A DNA stretch of 64,000 nt from Collinsella sp. zg1085 (GCF_018889955.1 NZ_CP076545.1:620001-684000); one strand, 5' to 3'; counted from the first letter of the stretch, positions 54,882 to 63,938 are shown. Notes: generated from the sequence alone by a model not told the origin. Program-made: numbers and translations.

Positions 54882-55725
54882 ATTTGATTTCAAAAAGGCC
54901 ATTATGGTGCCGGTGCCAAGCCGCGCCATTGTGCCTGAGCGCGATATTGAGCATACGCCTGCACTTGAGTGTATTCACTTAGGCATTGAATTTGGCGGCT
55001 TAAAAGCGGTTGATGACTTTAACCTTACGATTGGTCGTACCGAGATTGCGGGCTTAATTGGTCCAAATGGTGCTGGTAAAACCACGGTTTTTAATCTGCT
55101 TACTAAGGTATATCAGCCAAGCTCGGGTACGGTGCTGGTTGGTGGGCAAGACACAAGCGGTAAAAGCGTATCGCAGGTTAATCGTTTGGGTGTGGCGCGT
55201 ACCTTTCAGAATATTCGTTTGTTTAATACGATGAGCGTACTTGATAACGTTAAGGTTGGCCTGCATAATCAGGTTCCTTATTCGGCTGCAGAAGGTATTG
55301 TGCGCGCACCTCGTTTTTGGTCGCGCGAGCGTGAGTTTGAACATCGTGCACATGAGCTTCTCGATATTTTTGACATGGGCAAGTTGGCTCAGGAAAAGGC
55401 TGGGTCTTTGCCCTACGGTGCTCAGCGCCGTCTTGAGATTGTTCGTGCACTGGCAACTAACCCACGTTTGTTGCTGCTCGATGAGCCTGCTGCTGGTATG
55501 AATCCTTCCGAGACACAAGAGCTCATGGAGAACATCGTCAAAATTCGCGATACCTTCAATATCGCCATTATGCTTATCGAGCATGATATGAACCTTGTTA
55601 TGAATATCTGTGAGGGTATTTGTGTGTTGAACTTTGGCAAGGTTATTGCGAAGGGTACTGCTGCAGAAATTCAGCGTAACGAAGCTGTTATCGAAGCATA
55701 TCTGGGAAAGCAGACGGGGGAGTAG
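54871..55725 (+). CDS. livG: Branched-chain amino acid ABC transporter ATP-binding protein LivG-type
   Basis: ATPase subunit of 284 aa: Walker A GPNGAGKTT, Q-loop VARTFQNIRLF, signature LPYGAQRRLEIVRAL (in place of LSGGQ, normal for LivG), Walker B LLLLDEPAAGMNPSE and the H-loop LIEHDMNLVM. ATG at 54871 lies inside the end of livM. The first 35 residues extend beyond the usual LivG start. Confidence 0.94.
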   Translation: MPNKFDFKKAIMVPVPSRAIVPERDIEHTPALECIHLGIEFGGLKAVDDFNLTIGRTEIAGLIGPNGAGKTTVFNLLTKVYQPSSGTVLVGGQDTSGKSVSQVNRLGVARTFQNIRLFNTMSVLDNVKVGLHNQVPYSAAEGIVRAPRFWSREREFEHRAHELLDIFDMGKLAQEKAGSLPYGAQRRLEIVRALATNPRLLLLDEPAAGMNPSETQELMENIVKIRDTFNIAIMLIEHDMNLVMNICEGICVLNFGKVIAKGTAAEIQRNEAVIEAYLGKQTGE

Positions 55726-55728
55726 GCC

Positions 55729-56448
55729 ATGGCAGCACAATCAGCAATGCTTTCGGTATACAACATTAATGTGTGGTATGGCGCGATTCACGCCATCAAA
55801 AATGTGTCATTTGACGTGCAAGAGGGTGAGATTGTTGCCTTAATTGGTGCCAATGGTGCGGGCAAATCTACCACGCTCAAGACCGTCTCAGGGCTGCTGC
55901 GCAGCCAAAGCGGGTCCATCAACTTTTTGGGCGAGAACATCATGCATACGCCAGCAGAAAAGTTGGTGAGCCGTGGTTTGGCACAGGTGCCGGAGGGTCG
56001 TCGTATTTTTCTTGAGATGACCGTTGAGGAAAACCTTGAAATGGGAGCGTATACACAGCCCAAGACAAGCGTTGAACCGGGTCTTGCACGTGTATATGAT
56101 GCATTTCCACGCCTCAAGGAACGTCGCCGTCAGATTGCAGGAACTCTCTCGGGCGGCGAGCAACAGATGTTAGCGATGGGGCGTGCACTAATGAGCAACC
56201 CAAAGCTTCTTATGCTGGATGAGCCTTCGATGGGTCTTGCCCCTATTTTGATTGCTCAGATTTTTGAAATTATCGAAGAGCTTAACCGAGCAGGAGTAAC
56301 TATTTTGCTTGTTGAGCAAAATGCTCAGATGGCTCTCTCGATTGCATCGCGCGGCTATGTTCTTGAAACTGGCAATGTAATATTGACGGGCACGGGTCAA
56401 GAATTGCTAGTAAATGATGATGTGCGCAAAGCATATCTTGGTGGCTAG
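55729..56448 (+). CDS. livF: Branched-chain amino acid ABC transporter ATP-binding protein LivF-type
   Basis: Second ATPase subunit, 239 aa: Walker A GANGAGKSTTLK, Q-loop LAQVPEGRRIFLEMTV, signature LSGGEQQMLAMGRAL, Walker B LLMLDEPSMGLAP and H-loop LLVEQNAQMAL. Starts three bases after livG and completes the operon. Confidence 0.95.
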   Translation: MAAQSAMLSVYNINVWYGAIHAIKNVSFDVQEGEIVALIGANGAGKSTTLKTVSGLLRSQSGSINFLGENIMHTPAEKLVSRGLAQVPEGRRIFLEMTVEENLEMGAYTQPKTSVEPGLARVYDAFPRLKERRRQIAGTLSGGEQQMLAMGRALMSNPKLLMLDEPSMGLAPILIAQIFEIIEELNRAGVTILLVEQNAQMALSIASRGYVLETGNVILTGTGQELLVNDDVRKAYLGG

Positions 56449-56761
56449 GAATTATAAGCTGGATTAGGTGCACGGATACATACTCTGAGTGGGGTACTGC
56501 TGTGGGGCTGGCGGCATGTGCGCAGGGTTTATGGTAGGCGGTGATGGCGCTGGCGTTGAGTTTGAAATTGTTGCCACGTGAGGCTGTGTCGTTGCGTCTA
56601 GGCACTCCAGCTTGATTTTATGTTGCATGGGAGCGCGGCTAAAAAGCCGTGCTCTTTTTGCTAGAGGCCGCATGAAGCGTATGCTTTCCTCCATAGTCTA
56701 GCGGCGGTATGAATCGTGCTATGCTTTATCTCGATTGTTTGCTAGCTCATCAGAAGGATTT
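56449..56761. other. Intergenic region between livF and the heterodimeric exporter
   Basis: Holds the livF terminator at 56631-56659 and, presumably, the promoter of the exporter genes. A minus-strand open frame (56464-56694) with a Pro-rich end runs through the terminator stem and lacks a ribosome site, so I do not call it. Confidence 0.5.
56631..56659 (+). terminator. Terminator downstream of livF
   Basis: GAGCGCGGCT (56631-56640) pairs with AGCCGTGCTC (56645-56654, one G-T pair) across AAAA, then five T. Confidence 0.85.
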
Positions 56762-58558
56762 ATGCTCTACATTCTTAAACATTTTGGACACCATCACATA
56801 AAGCAGCTCGTTTTGGGCCCTGTATTCAAGGTTATTGAAGTTATCTTTGACCTGTTCACACCTCTTATTATTGCTCGCATGATCGATCAGGGTATTCGTC
56901 TTAATAATATCGAGATTATCTTTCAGCTTGGTTTGCTGCTTGCTTTTATGGCGCTCGTAGGCATGCTTGCCACGACAGTTTGCCAGCGTATGGCAGCCGC
57001 TACCTCACAAGGCATGGGAACTATCCTGCGCAGTGCACTCTACCAGCACATCAATCGTCTTTCTGCCCTTGAGCTTAACCAGTTTGGCACGCCGACGCTT
57101 ATTACTCGTCTCACCAACGACATTAACCAAATTCAGCTTGCTGTTGCTCTGGGTATTCGCCAACTCATCCGCTGGCCTTTTCTAGCAGTAGGTTCGGTTA
57201 TCGCCGCGCTTTCCATCAATCGTTCGCTTGGACTGATTGTTTTAATAGCAACCCCGCTGATTGTTCTTGTTTTTTGGCTGGTGATGAGAGCGAGCATCCC
57301 GCTTTTTCAGCGCATGCAGCAACAGCTCGATTGTATGGGTCTTATGACACGTGAATCACTTGCAGGGGTTCGTGCTATCCGTGCGTTTGTGTGCGAAGAT
57401 TATGAACGCGCACGTTTTCAGGTGGCAGCAAAAGCTCAAGCTAAACTTGCGACCACTGCCGGCATACTCAGCTCGGTGCTTAACCCCGCGAGCTTTTTGA
57501 TTATGAATCTTGCGATTTGCGCTATCTTGTGGCAAGGCAGTATCAAAATTAATCTTGGTGAGCTTACGCAAGGCGAGGTTATAGCCTTCGTAAATTATAT
57601 GATGCAGACGTTAATTTCGGTTGTCTATGTGGCTAACCTTGTGATTGTTTTTACCCGTGCTCATGCGAGCGCTACGCGCGTGCGCGAGGTGCTTGACTGC
57701 GCGCCTTCAATTACGAGTCCCGCACATGGCATTACAGAGGCGACGCTTGTTAAGAGCGATGCAGCTCAATCTGTTCAAGCAGTACCAGTGGTTGCTTGTA
57801 GCTTTAATCGAGTGAGTTTTAGTTTTAGCTCCGCTGCCCAATCTGCTGTGTCAGATATTTCTTTTAGCTTGCAGTCTGGTTATAGCCTAGGCATTATTGG
57901 CGGCACTGGCTCAGGAAAATCTACCCTCGTTTCGCTTTTGTTGCGCTTATATGATGCAAACAAGGGCGAGGTCTTAGTTGCCGGTCATCGGGTTAAGACG
58001 TGGGATGTAGCTGCTTTGCGCCACTATATTAGCTATGTCCCGCAGCGTGCAGTGCTTATGTCAGGCAGTATTCGCACTAACCTCTGTTGGCGCAAATCTG
58101 ATGCAAGTGATGAGGAGCTGTGGCAGGCGCTTAATAGGGCGCAAGCAGCAGATTTTGTACATCAGCTTCCGGAGGGCCTTGATGCGCCGGTTGAAGCAGG
58201 GGGCAATAACTTCTCCGGCGGTCAGCGTCAGCGTCTCACCATTGCCCGCGCCTTGGTAGATGCTCCGCAGATACTAATACTTGACGACGCGTCTTCTGCC
58301 TTAGACGCAAAGACTGATGCTGCGCTTCGGGAAGCTATTCGAGAGCTTGGCATTACAACCATATGGGTATCGCAGCGGGTGTCCGCCGTGCGACATGCAA
58401 ATACTATCTGCGTCATGCGTCGCGGGCGTGCTGTGGGCATTGGTACCCACGAGCAGCTTGTTACAAGTTGTGCGGTTTACCAAGAGATTTGTACGTCGCA
58501 AGGTATTCAAGTTCCCAATGTCTCTTTGTGCGACGCGGCACTTGAGGGGGATATGTAA
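56762..58558 (+). CDS. Heterodimeric ABC exporter subunit with degenerate catalytic site
   Basis: Exporter half of 598 aa, six membrane helices then ATPase domain. Walker A is GGTGSGKSTL and the signature NFSGGQRQR is canonical. Walker B is LILDD with Asp509 where the catalytic Glu should be, and the H-loop is VSQR with Gln538 instead of His. This is the pattern of the non-catalytic half of asymmetric exporters such as BmrC or TM287. ATG 56762 has AAGGA just upstream. Its stop overlaps the next start (TAATG), so both halves are made together. Confidence 0.9.
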   Translation: MLYILKHFGHHHIKQLVLGPVFKVIEVIFDLFTPLIIARMIDQGIRLNNIEIIFQLGLLLAFMALVGMLATTVCQRMAAATSQGMGTILRSALYQHINRLSALELNQFGTPTLITRLTNDINQIQLAVALGIRQLIRWPFLAVGSVIAALSINRSLGLIVLIATPLIVLVFWLVMRASIPLFQRMQQQLDCMGLMTRESLAGVRAIRAFVCEDYERARFQVAAKAQAKLATTAGILSSVLNPASFLIMNLAICAILWQGSIKINLGELTQGEVIAFVNYMMQTLISVVYVANLVIVFTRAHASATRVREVLDCAPSITSPAHGITEATLVKSDAAQSVQAVPVVACSFNRVSFSFSSAAQSAVSDISFSLQSGYSLGIIGGTGSGKSTLVSLLLRLYDANKGEVLVAGHRVKTWDVAALRHYISYVPQRAVLMSGSIRTNLCWRKSDASDEELWQALNRAQAADFVHQLPEGLDAPVEAGGNNFSGGQRQRLTIARALVDAPQILILDDASSALDAKTDAALREAIRELGITTIWVSQRVSAVRHANTICVMRRGRAVGIGTHEQLVTSCAVYQEICTSQGIQVPNVSLCDAALEGDM

Positions 58559-60396
58559 TGAAATCTTCTCAAGCAGCTACACCAATTCTTACACACAAGA
58601 CACAGGTGCAGCACGTGCCCCCATCAAGTGCGACAAGCCATCATCGCAGTGCATTTCAGGTTTTGTGCGATTTACTACCCTGGATTGCACCGCATGCCAG
58701 CTGGGGTGTTGCAGCACTTATATCAGCTATGGCCTCAGTTTTTCTGCAGCTTTTGGTTCCCATTTTAGTAGGCCGTGCAATTGACTGTATGCTGGGTCAA
58801 AATCAGGTCAATAGCTCACGTCTCATAACGCTGTTACTCGAGCTTGCCCTCTGTGTTGTATGCGCGGCATTAACCCAGTGGATTCAGGGTGTTTGCACCA
58901 CCAAGCTCACGTATAAAACAAGCGCCAGTCTTCGGGTTGCAACATCGAACAAGCTGAGTAGTTTTCCTTTATCGTATCTTGATAGCCACTCCCATGGAGA
59001 CCTTATTTCGCACGTCATCAATGATGTTGATTTGGTAACTGACGGAATGCTGCAGGGGAGTACGCAGTTGCTGGTAGGTGTAGCTACCATTGTTGGCACG
59101 CTTGTCTGGATGCTGACAGTATCGCCTCCAATGGCACTTGTTGTAGTTGTTCTTACACCGCTTTCTATGCTGGCAGCAAGTTTGATTGCGCGCTTGTCTG
59201 AGCGTAGTTTTAGCGAGCAGCAGGCACAACTTGGTCGAATCAGCGCGCATATCGAGGAGTATGTGGGCGAACAGGTACTCGTAAATGCTTTGGCATATAC
59301 CAACCAGGCAGAGCAGACCTTTGACCGTCTTAACCAAGAACTCAAAACGGTTGGAGAGCGTGCTCAATTTATTAGCTCTCTTTCTAATCCAGGCACGCGT
59401 TTTGTCAACAACATTATCTATATGGTTGTCGCTGTGGTGGGCTGTATGTGCGTTATAACGGGTATGCCGGCTTCACTAACGGTAGGTGGTGTGCAAATAT
59501 TTTTGGCATATGCCAATCAGTATACAAAGCCTTTTAACGAGGTGAGCAGTGTAATTACACAGGTACAGACTGCGTTTGCAAGTGCTCGTCGCCTGCTTGA
59601 GCTGTTTGATGAGCCAGAGCTTACGCCCGATGCCCCGTGGGCGCAACACCTTGAAGAAGTCTCTGGGGCAGTTGATTTTGAGCAGGTTAACTTTTCATAT
59701 AGTCCTCAGCATCAGGTGATTTATGACCTTTCGATTCATGCGACCCCAGGCTTGCGTGTCGCCTTGGTGGGACCTACAGGCTGCGGTAAAACCACGCTTA
59801 TCAATCTGCTTTTACGGTTTTACGAGCTTGATAGCGGGAGTATTCAGCTCGATGGGCATGATATTCGCGTGCTAACACGGACAAGCCTGCGCCGTCACTT
59901 TGGTATGGTGTTACAAGAAAGCTGGCTTTTTGCAGGTAGTGTTTATGACAATATTGCATATGGCAAGCCAGGTGCTACGCGTGATGATGTTATTGCTGCT
60001 GCGCGCGCAGTTCATGCTGACGGCTTTATCGAGGCGCTGCCGCAAGGCTACGATACACTGTTGCCTGAGGGCGGTGGTAGCCTCTCGCAGGGCGAGCGAC
60101 AACTGTTGTGTATTGCGCGTGTCATGCTTACCAATCCAGCGGTTCTGTTGTTGGATGAGGCGACAAGCTCTATTGATACACGAACAGAGCTGCAGGTACA
60201 AGCTGCATTTGATACTTTGATGCAAGGACGCACTAGTTTTGTGGTGGCTCATCGGCTGTCAACGATTCGCTCAGCAGACTTAATTTTGGTGATGAAAGAG
60301 GGACGGATAATCGAGCAGGGCACACATGAAGAGTTGCTTGTGGCAGATGGTTTTTATGCCGAGTTGGTGCGGGCACATCACGACGCTGTTGAATAA
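58558..60396 (+). CDS. Heterodimeric ABC exporter subunit with intact catalytic site
   Basis: Partner half, 612 aa, with a 40-residue soluble start, six helices and an ATPase domain: Walker A GPTGCGKTT, Walker B LLLDEATSS with catalytic Glu534, H-loop VVAHRLST with His565. Its signature is non-canonical (SLSQGERQLL). With the preceding subunit this gives one competent and one degenerate ATP site. The ATG shares one base with the preceding stop. Substrate unknown; such pairs often export drugs, peptides or lipids. Confidence 0.9.
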   Translation: MKSSQAATPILTHKTQVQHVPPSSATSHHRSAFQVLCDLLPWIAPHASWGVAALISAMASVFLQLLVPILVGRAIDCMLGQNQVNSSRLITLLLELALCVVCAALTQWIQGVCTTKLTYKTSASLRVATSNKLSSFPLSYLDSHSHGDLISHVINDVDLVTDGMLQGSTQLLVGVATIVGTLVWMLTVSPPMALVVVVLTPLSMLAASLIARLSERSFSEQQAQLGRISAHIEEYVGEQVLVNALAYTNQAEQTFDRLNQELKTVGERAQFISSLSNPGTRFVNNIIYMVVAVVGCMCVITGMPASLTVGGVQIFLAYANQYTKPFNEVSSVITQVQTAFASARRLLELFDEPELTPDAPWAQHLEEVSGAVDFEQVNFSYSPQHQVIYDLSIHATPGLRVALVGPTGCGKTTLINLLLRFYELDSGSIQLDGHDIRVLTRTSLRRHFGMVLQESWLFAGSVYDNIAYGKPGATRDDVIAAARAVHADGFIEALPQGYDTLLPEGGGSLSQGERQLLCIARVMLTNPAVLLLDEATSSIDTRTELQVQAAFDTLMQGRTSFVVAHRLSTIRSADLILVMKEGRIIEQGTHEELLVADGFYAELVRAHHDAVE

Positions 60397-60620
60397 TTTG
60401 CTCTGTTGTTTGTGTTTATGAGCGCAATATTGGTTTTGGAAAGAAGCAACGCATCTGCATCGTTTGTCGTTCTTCGACCAGATGGAGTGAGGTTGAACTG
60501 TGGGAATACTATCTTGCAATAGGGGGGGGTACATGTTCTATATACGTCCAGACAGCTGTAGGTATTTAGGAGAAGAATGGCGTCGCCCTAAGAATTGTTT
60601 TATTTTCAGTGAATATAGGG

Positions 60621-60626
60621 TACAAT
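60621..60626 (+). promoter_or_regulatory. -10 box of candidate antitoxin RNA
   Basis: TACAAT at 60621-60626. The -35 is weak: TTGTTT at 60595-60600 has a 20-base spacer, TTTTAT at 60598 a 17-base one. Predicted start about 60632. Confidence 0.45.
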
Positions 60627-60631
60627 GGCAT

Positions 60632-60706
60632 CGACGGCAGCCCACGTTGTGAGTAGCTGGGCAGCGCCGTTATGTTGGTTAACCGCCGCGCTAACGGCGG
60701 TTTTTC
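60632..60706 (+). ncRNA. Candidate antisense regulatory RNA opposing the small toxin-like gene
   Basis: Predicted RNA of about 75 nt made of two hairpins. The first pairs ACGGC-A-GCCCA with TGGGC-AGC-GCCGT. The second, AACCGCCG (60681-60688) with CGGCGGTT (60695-60702) followed by TTTC, is an intrinsic terminator. The RNA is antisense to the last codons and 3' end of the minus-strand toxin-like gene. Its first hairpin contains GCTGGGCAGCGCC (60656-60668), identical to a segment of that gene's leader, so its 5' half could pair with the leader in trans. Boundaries are inferred. Confidence 0.45.
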
Positions 60707-60816
60707 TTTACCTTACAACGGGACTGACCCCGCGCTTTGGTATGAAGTTTCATCAAAGCTGCTGCTAGTCCAACTAACGCTGTAGCTAGCTTGAGCAATT
60801 CAATCAATAACTCCAT
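60691..60816 (-). CDS. Small hydrophobic/basic peptide, type I toxin-like
   Basis: Short gene of 41 codons (43 from ATG 60822). The product starts MELLIELLKLATALVGLAAA, one hydrophobic helix of about 20 residues, then a strongly basic tail ending KVKKNRR. This resembles Fst/Ldr-type membrane toxins in architecture, not detectably in sequence. AGGGGG lies eight bases before the ATG at 60816 and only two before 60822, so I prefer 60816. A CTCT/AGAG hairpin overlaps the ribosome site. Predicted mRNA start is near 60893 from an extended -10 (TGCTACAAT). I do not recognise a named family. Confidence 0.5.
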   Translation of the reverse strand: MELLIELLKLATALVGLAAALMKLHTKARGQSRCKVKKNRR

Positions 60817-60899
60817 GAGCATCACCCCCTCTCAAAAGAGCAGGCGCTGCCCAGCACGTGGTTACCTACTTAAAGGTTGCTGCGTCTTTGCCGGTAATT

Positions 60900-60908
60900 A
60901 TTGTAGCA
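60900..60908 (-). promoter_or_regulatory. Extended -10 of the toxin-like gene
   Basis: Minus strand TGCTACAAT, a TGn extended -10, with no good -35. It would give a leader of about 70 bases before the start codon. Confidence 0.45.
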
Positions 60909-60963
60909 AAGAACTGGGATATTATTTTCTCATACATAATTGGCTTATTTTAGAGGAAGACAC

Positions 60964-61054
60964 TGGCGGAGAGCTGGGGATTCGAACCCCAGATTCCCTT
61001 TTGGGGAATACTCGCTTAGCAGGCGAGCACCTTCGGCCTCTCGGTCAGCTCTCC
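60964..61054 (-). tRNA. tRNA-Ser(GCT)
   Basis: Class II tRNA: acceptor GGAGAGC/GCTCTCC, anticodon arm CTCGC-CTGCTAA-GCGAG with anticodon GCT, long variable arm with CCCC/GGGG-type pairing, T-loop GGTTCGAATCC, discriminator G and encoded CCA. Confidence 0.95.
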
Positions 61055-61068
61055 GTAACAGCTCATGC

Positions 61069-61098
61069 ATTCTAACGCAGAAAGCCCCACTTACACAA
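61069..61098 (-). promoter_or_regulatory. Promoter of tRNA-Ser
   Basis: Minus strand TTGTGT (61093-61098), 18-base spacer, TAGAAT (61069-61074), 14 bases before the tRNA. A GAAAGCCCC/GGGGCTTTC inverted repeat (61080-61134) overlaps it and may end the upstream TPR gene. Confidence 0.55.
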
Positions 61099-61221
61099 GT
61101 CCATATTTGAACTCACGAAATCATCGGGGCTTTCAACACACTAGGCTTCAGCGTGTGACGCTTTTGATGGATAAAATTCGGGCACGTTGAGCAGCGTATA
61201 TCATCACGCCCGCACCTGTTT

Positions 61222-63663
61222 CTATGCCGATGCCCAGTTTAGTGACCGGCTCATCACGCCTGCAACATCATGTCCATTAACGCGCCAAAGGTCATAGATA
61301 CAGCGTGCACCCAAGAAATAGAAACCTGCATCAACAAGTTGTACTGCCGCATCGGCTAAGAAGTCGCATACCTCATCGGTTGGCCCATCAGGAACCTGAG
61401 CCCGCTCCAAAGTCTTTCGCATCTCCTGATTGTTTGGAAGCTCATGGATGCCCATTTCTCGCATAAGGTCTTCCATTTCTTCGCGTGCACGTTGCGTTAA
61501 ACTGGGATCTAGCCCTATTACCTCTCGATAACAGGCGAGCGCCAAATCATGTTCGCCGGTATTCCAATATGCAAAGGCAAGACGATAGTACAGGTAGCTG
61601 GCATCGTCGCGTTCGCTGCAAATGCTGAGACCATGACGTGCAACTTCGATAATCTCTTCATAGCGATCAAGCTGTGAAAGCGCCAAAATCATGCCAAAGT
61701 GCGCAGATGGCGAGGTGGGTGCCATGTCAAGGCATTTGCGCGCCTCAACAATTGCTTCTTCAAACTGTCCAGCTCCCATATACATTTGTGCAAGTCCTAA
61801 CTGAGCATCAAAGAGCGCATCGGGCAATCTCAGAACCCGCCGCTGTTTGTTTTCTTCATGCAGACCAAGCAGTAAACGTGCAACATAGTTTTGACAATAG
61901 CGCACAACAACAGGTGTTTCTGCTAGTAGCTCCTCGGCGGCAACCCGCGATTGCAACTCTTCAATAATATTTGCAAGCTCACGCGCAGTTTCATGTGGCT
62001 CTCGCGTTTCGTCATCTTTAAGCTCTTGGACGCGCTTTTCATATGGGTCGTCAGGGTCTTCCATCACTTCAAGTTCAGCAGCTGTATCAGCGAGCAACAT
62101 ATCTCGTAAGCCTTGAGGCAGCGCGCGCGCATCGTCGCGCGGCATATAGCCCTCAGGGCGTAACTCTAAAAGCTCACTCATAAGGGGGTCATCGTGCTGT
62201 AGGGCATGGTTATCTAAGAGTTTATTGGTTTGCTGGTCAAGTAATTTGCTGCCAGCCATGACTTGAGTAAGCTGAACTGTCTTTGCTAAAAATTCCGTCC
62301 GCTCAAATTTGAAGTGCAAGCTAGCATTTTCAGGAGCCATGGGATGCGTACTCACCACAACAGTCTTGACGCGTTGACCGGCGGAAAAGCATGCAGCAGC
62401 ATAGATAAGCGCCATACGAGCGGTAAACTCTTTTGCCATAATTACGCGCTCGTCGTCAGAGTATGCAGTCCAGCGTTTATCTGTTTTTGACATGTATTCA
62501 TACGGCATGGCATCAGAGCTGGCGGGAATAAACTCAAGAACAATTCGTTGAGCGTCGGCGTCATAGCGGTATACATAGCTCAGGCGATAGATGATATTGA
62601 GACGTTCACACAAATCGGCGATACGCGTCATAATGTCCCAAGCGCCACCTGTTTGACAGCGCACGCTACCAGGTACCATCCAGGGATTTGGTGCTTCAGT
62701 TTGATTAATAATTTCACGAGCTGTGCCGACGATACTTCTTAGGTCAGTGAGGTCGTGTAGGGCGCAATAATATGCTGAGGGAGATTCACGTGCGGGTGAT
62801 AGTCCGCAACCGATATGCGTCAGAATGCGTGAGATACGATTTAAGACCGTTTCAACTCCGTGTAAGAAATAAATCTCAGCCTCATCGAGCTCGCTGTGGT
62901 TGTAGTTGAGATAGAACATGTGCACATGCTCAATGCGCGCTACATGAATCTCGGCACGTTCGTTGATGTTACGCAGTCTCTCAAGGTCGATATGCGAGAG
63001 TAGATGCTCGGCAAACTCTTCAAGCCCTGATACAACGTCTTTATCGCGAATACGATAGAGCGCGCCATCTATGGCATCAGGCAAGGGTAGAGAATGAAAG
63101 TTCTCAAAAATTTCAACGGGTTCTTCAAGGGGAATAAATGCATATTCATTAGGTTCTGCCTCAATATCGCCCCCGATGCCTCTAAATACGAAATAGCGTA
63201 GATACATAACATAAACAAATTCTTCAATTTCATATTTAGCGATGGCATATTCGGGTTCAAGGGGAATCTCAGTGACCATATTGTTTTGATCGGGGCCTAT
63301 GAAGCGCGATACACGCAAGTTTTTGCCATCTTCTCCTGCGCCATGCAGGACAACCATACCGTCGATGCCTTCTTCATTCCATTCGTTGTGCTCATCAAGA
63401 TATACGCCAAGAGCTGGCTCTTCATCAGGAATTGTCTTTATCGGTTCAAAAACGGTATAGGCTTTTCCGCCTTTGGCTATGAGCGCGAGATAGCGGATAT
63501 GTTCTTCGTCAACCAGTTCGGCAAGGTAACCCCAACTTCCGCGCGGCTTTGTCACACCACGCTCAACTAAAACATACACTTTTCCATGCATCTGTCCTGT
63601 ATATCGGGGGAGTTTCTTATACTTCATGCGCTTGGTGATGGCGACAATGCGCGAGTTAGACAT
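61222..63663 (-). CDS. Large TPR-containing protein of unknown function
   Basis: Soluble protein of 813 aa that I cannot assign to a named family. The N-terminal half (1-400) has no domain I recognise. TPR-like helical repeats occur at about 620-740 (ALFDAQLGLAQMYMGAGQFEEAIVEARKCL, AHFGMILALSQLDRYEEIIEVA, YYRLAFAYWNTGEHDLALACY). No signal peptide or membrane helix is evident. The ATG at 63663 has GGAG upstream; a frame extension of five codons lacks a site. It stands alone between tRNA-Ser and tRNA-Arg; TPRs suggest a protein-interaction role. Confidence 0.8.
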   Translation of the reverse strand: MSNSRIVAITKRMKYKKLPRYTGQMHGKVYVLVERGVTKPRGSWGYLAELVDEEHIRYLALIAKGGKAYTVFEPIKTIPDEEPALGVYLDEHNEWNEEGIDGMVVLHGAGEDGKNLRVSRFIGPDQNNMVTEIPLEPEYAIAKYEIEEFVYVMYLRYFVFRGIGGDIEAEPNEYAFIPLEEPVEIFENFHSLPLPDAIDGALYRIRDKDVVSGLEEFAEHLLSHIDLERLRNINERAEIHVARIEHVHMFYLNYNHSELDEAEIYFLHGVETVLNRISRILTHIGCGLSPARESPSAYYCALHDLTDLRSIVGTAREIINQTEAPNPWMVPGSVRCQTGGAWDIMTRIADLCERLNIIYRLSYVYRYDADAQRIVLEFIPASSDAMPYEYMSKTDKRWTAYSDDERVIMAKEFTARMALIYAAACFSAGQRVKTVVVSTHPMAPENASLHFKFERTEFLAKTVQLTQVMAGSKLLDQQTNKLLDNHALQHDDPLMSELLELRPEGYMPRDDARALPQGLRDMLLADTAAELEVMEDPDDPYEKRVQELKDDETREPHETARELANIIEELQSRVAAEELLAETPVVVRYCQNYVARLLLGLHEENKQRRVLRLPDALFDAQLGLAQMYMGAGQFEEAIVEARKCLDMAPTSPSAHFGMILALSQLDRYEEIIEVARHGLSICSERDDASYLYYRLAFAYWNTGEHDLALACYREVIGLDPSLTQRAREEMEDLMREMGIHELPNNQEMRKTLERAQVPDGPTDEVCDFLADAAVQLVDAGFYFLGARCIYDLWRVNGHDVAGVMSRSLNWASA

Positions 63664-63783
63664 ACAAGCTCCAATCAAAACGAAATGAGTGGTTCTATTG
63701 TCTCGTATTTACACAAGAACGGAGTCTAAAAACGCTGCTTATTCGCGCGTCACAAACTTTTTTAACAAATTTCAAATTTCTAC

Positions 63784-63815
63784 TTGACGAGTGCGGGGTT
63801 GAGTGACATTATAGT
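63784..63815 (+). promoter_or_regulatory. Promoter of tRNA-Arg
   Basis: TTGACG (63784-63789) with either CATTAT at 63807 (17-base spacer) or TATAGT at 63810-63815 (20-base spacer). Confidence 0.5.
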
Positions 63816-63824
63816 TCGTGCGTT

Positions 63825-63901
63825 GCGGCGTTACCTCAGCTGGATAGAGGGTCTGACTACGAATCAGAACGTCAGAGGTTCGAATCCTCTACGCCGCACC
63901 A
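63825..63901 (+). tRNA. tRNA-Arg(ACG)
   Basis: Acceptor GCGGCGT/ACGCCGC, anticodon arm TCTGA-CTACGAA-TCAGA with anticodon ACG (A34 normally edited to inosine by TadA), T-loop GGTTCGAATCC, encoded CCA. Confidence 0.96.
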
Positions 63902-63912
63902 GTTGAACTTTG

Positions 63913-63938
63913 AACCGGGTCTTGTGCCCGGTTTTCTT
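63913..63938 (+). terminator. Terminator after tRNA-Arg
   Basis: AACCGGG (63913-63919) pairs with CCCGGTT (63927-63933), followed by TTTTCTTTT. Confidence 0.9.

Noticed and set aside
56464-56694. Minus-strand Pro-rich open frame after livF
   Set aside because: It reads through the livF terminator stem and has no start signal; the Pro-rich end alone is not enough.
60791-61075. Plus-strand open frame of 94 codons
   Set aside because: It is antisense to tRNA-Ser and the start of the small toxin-like gene, with no ribosome site.
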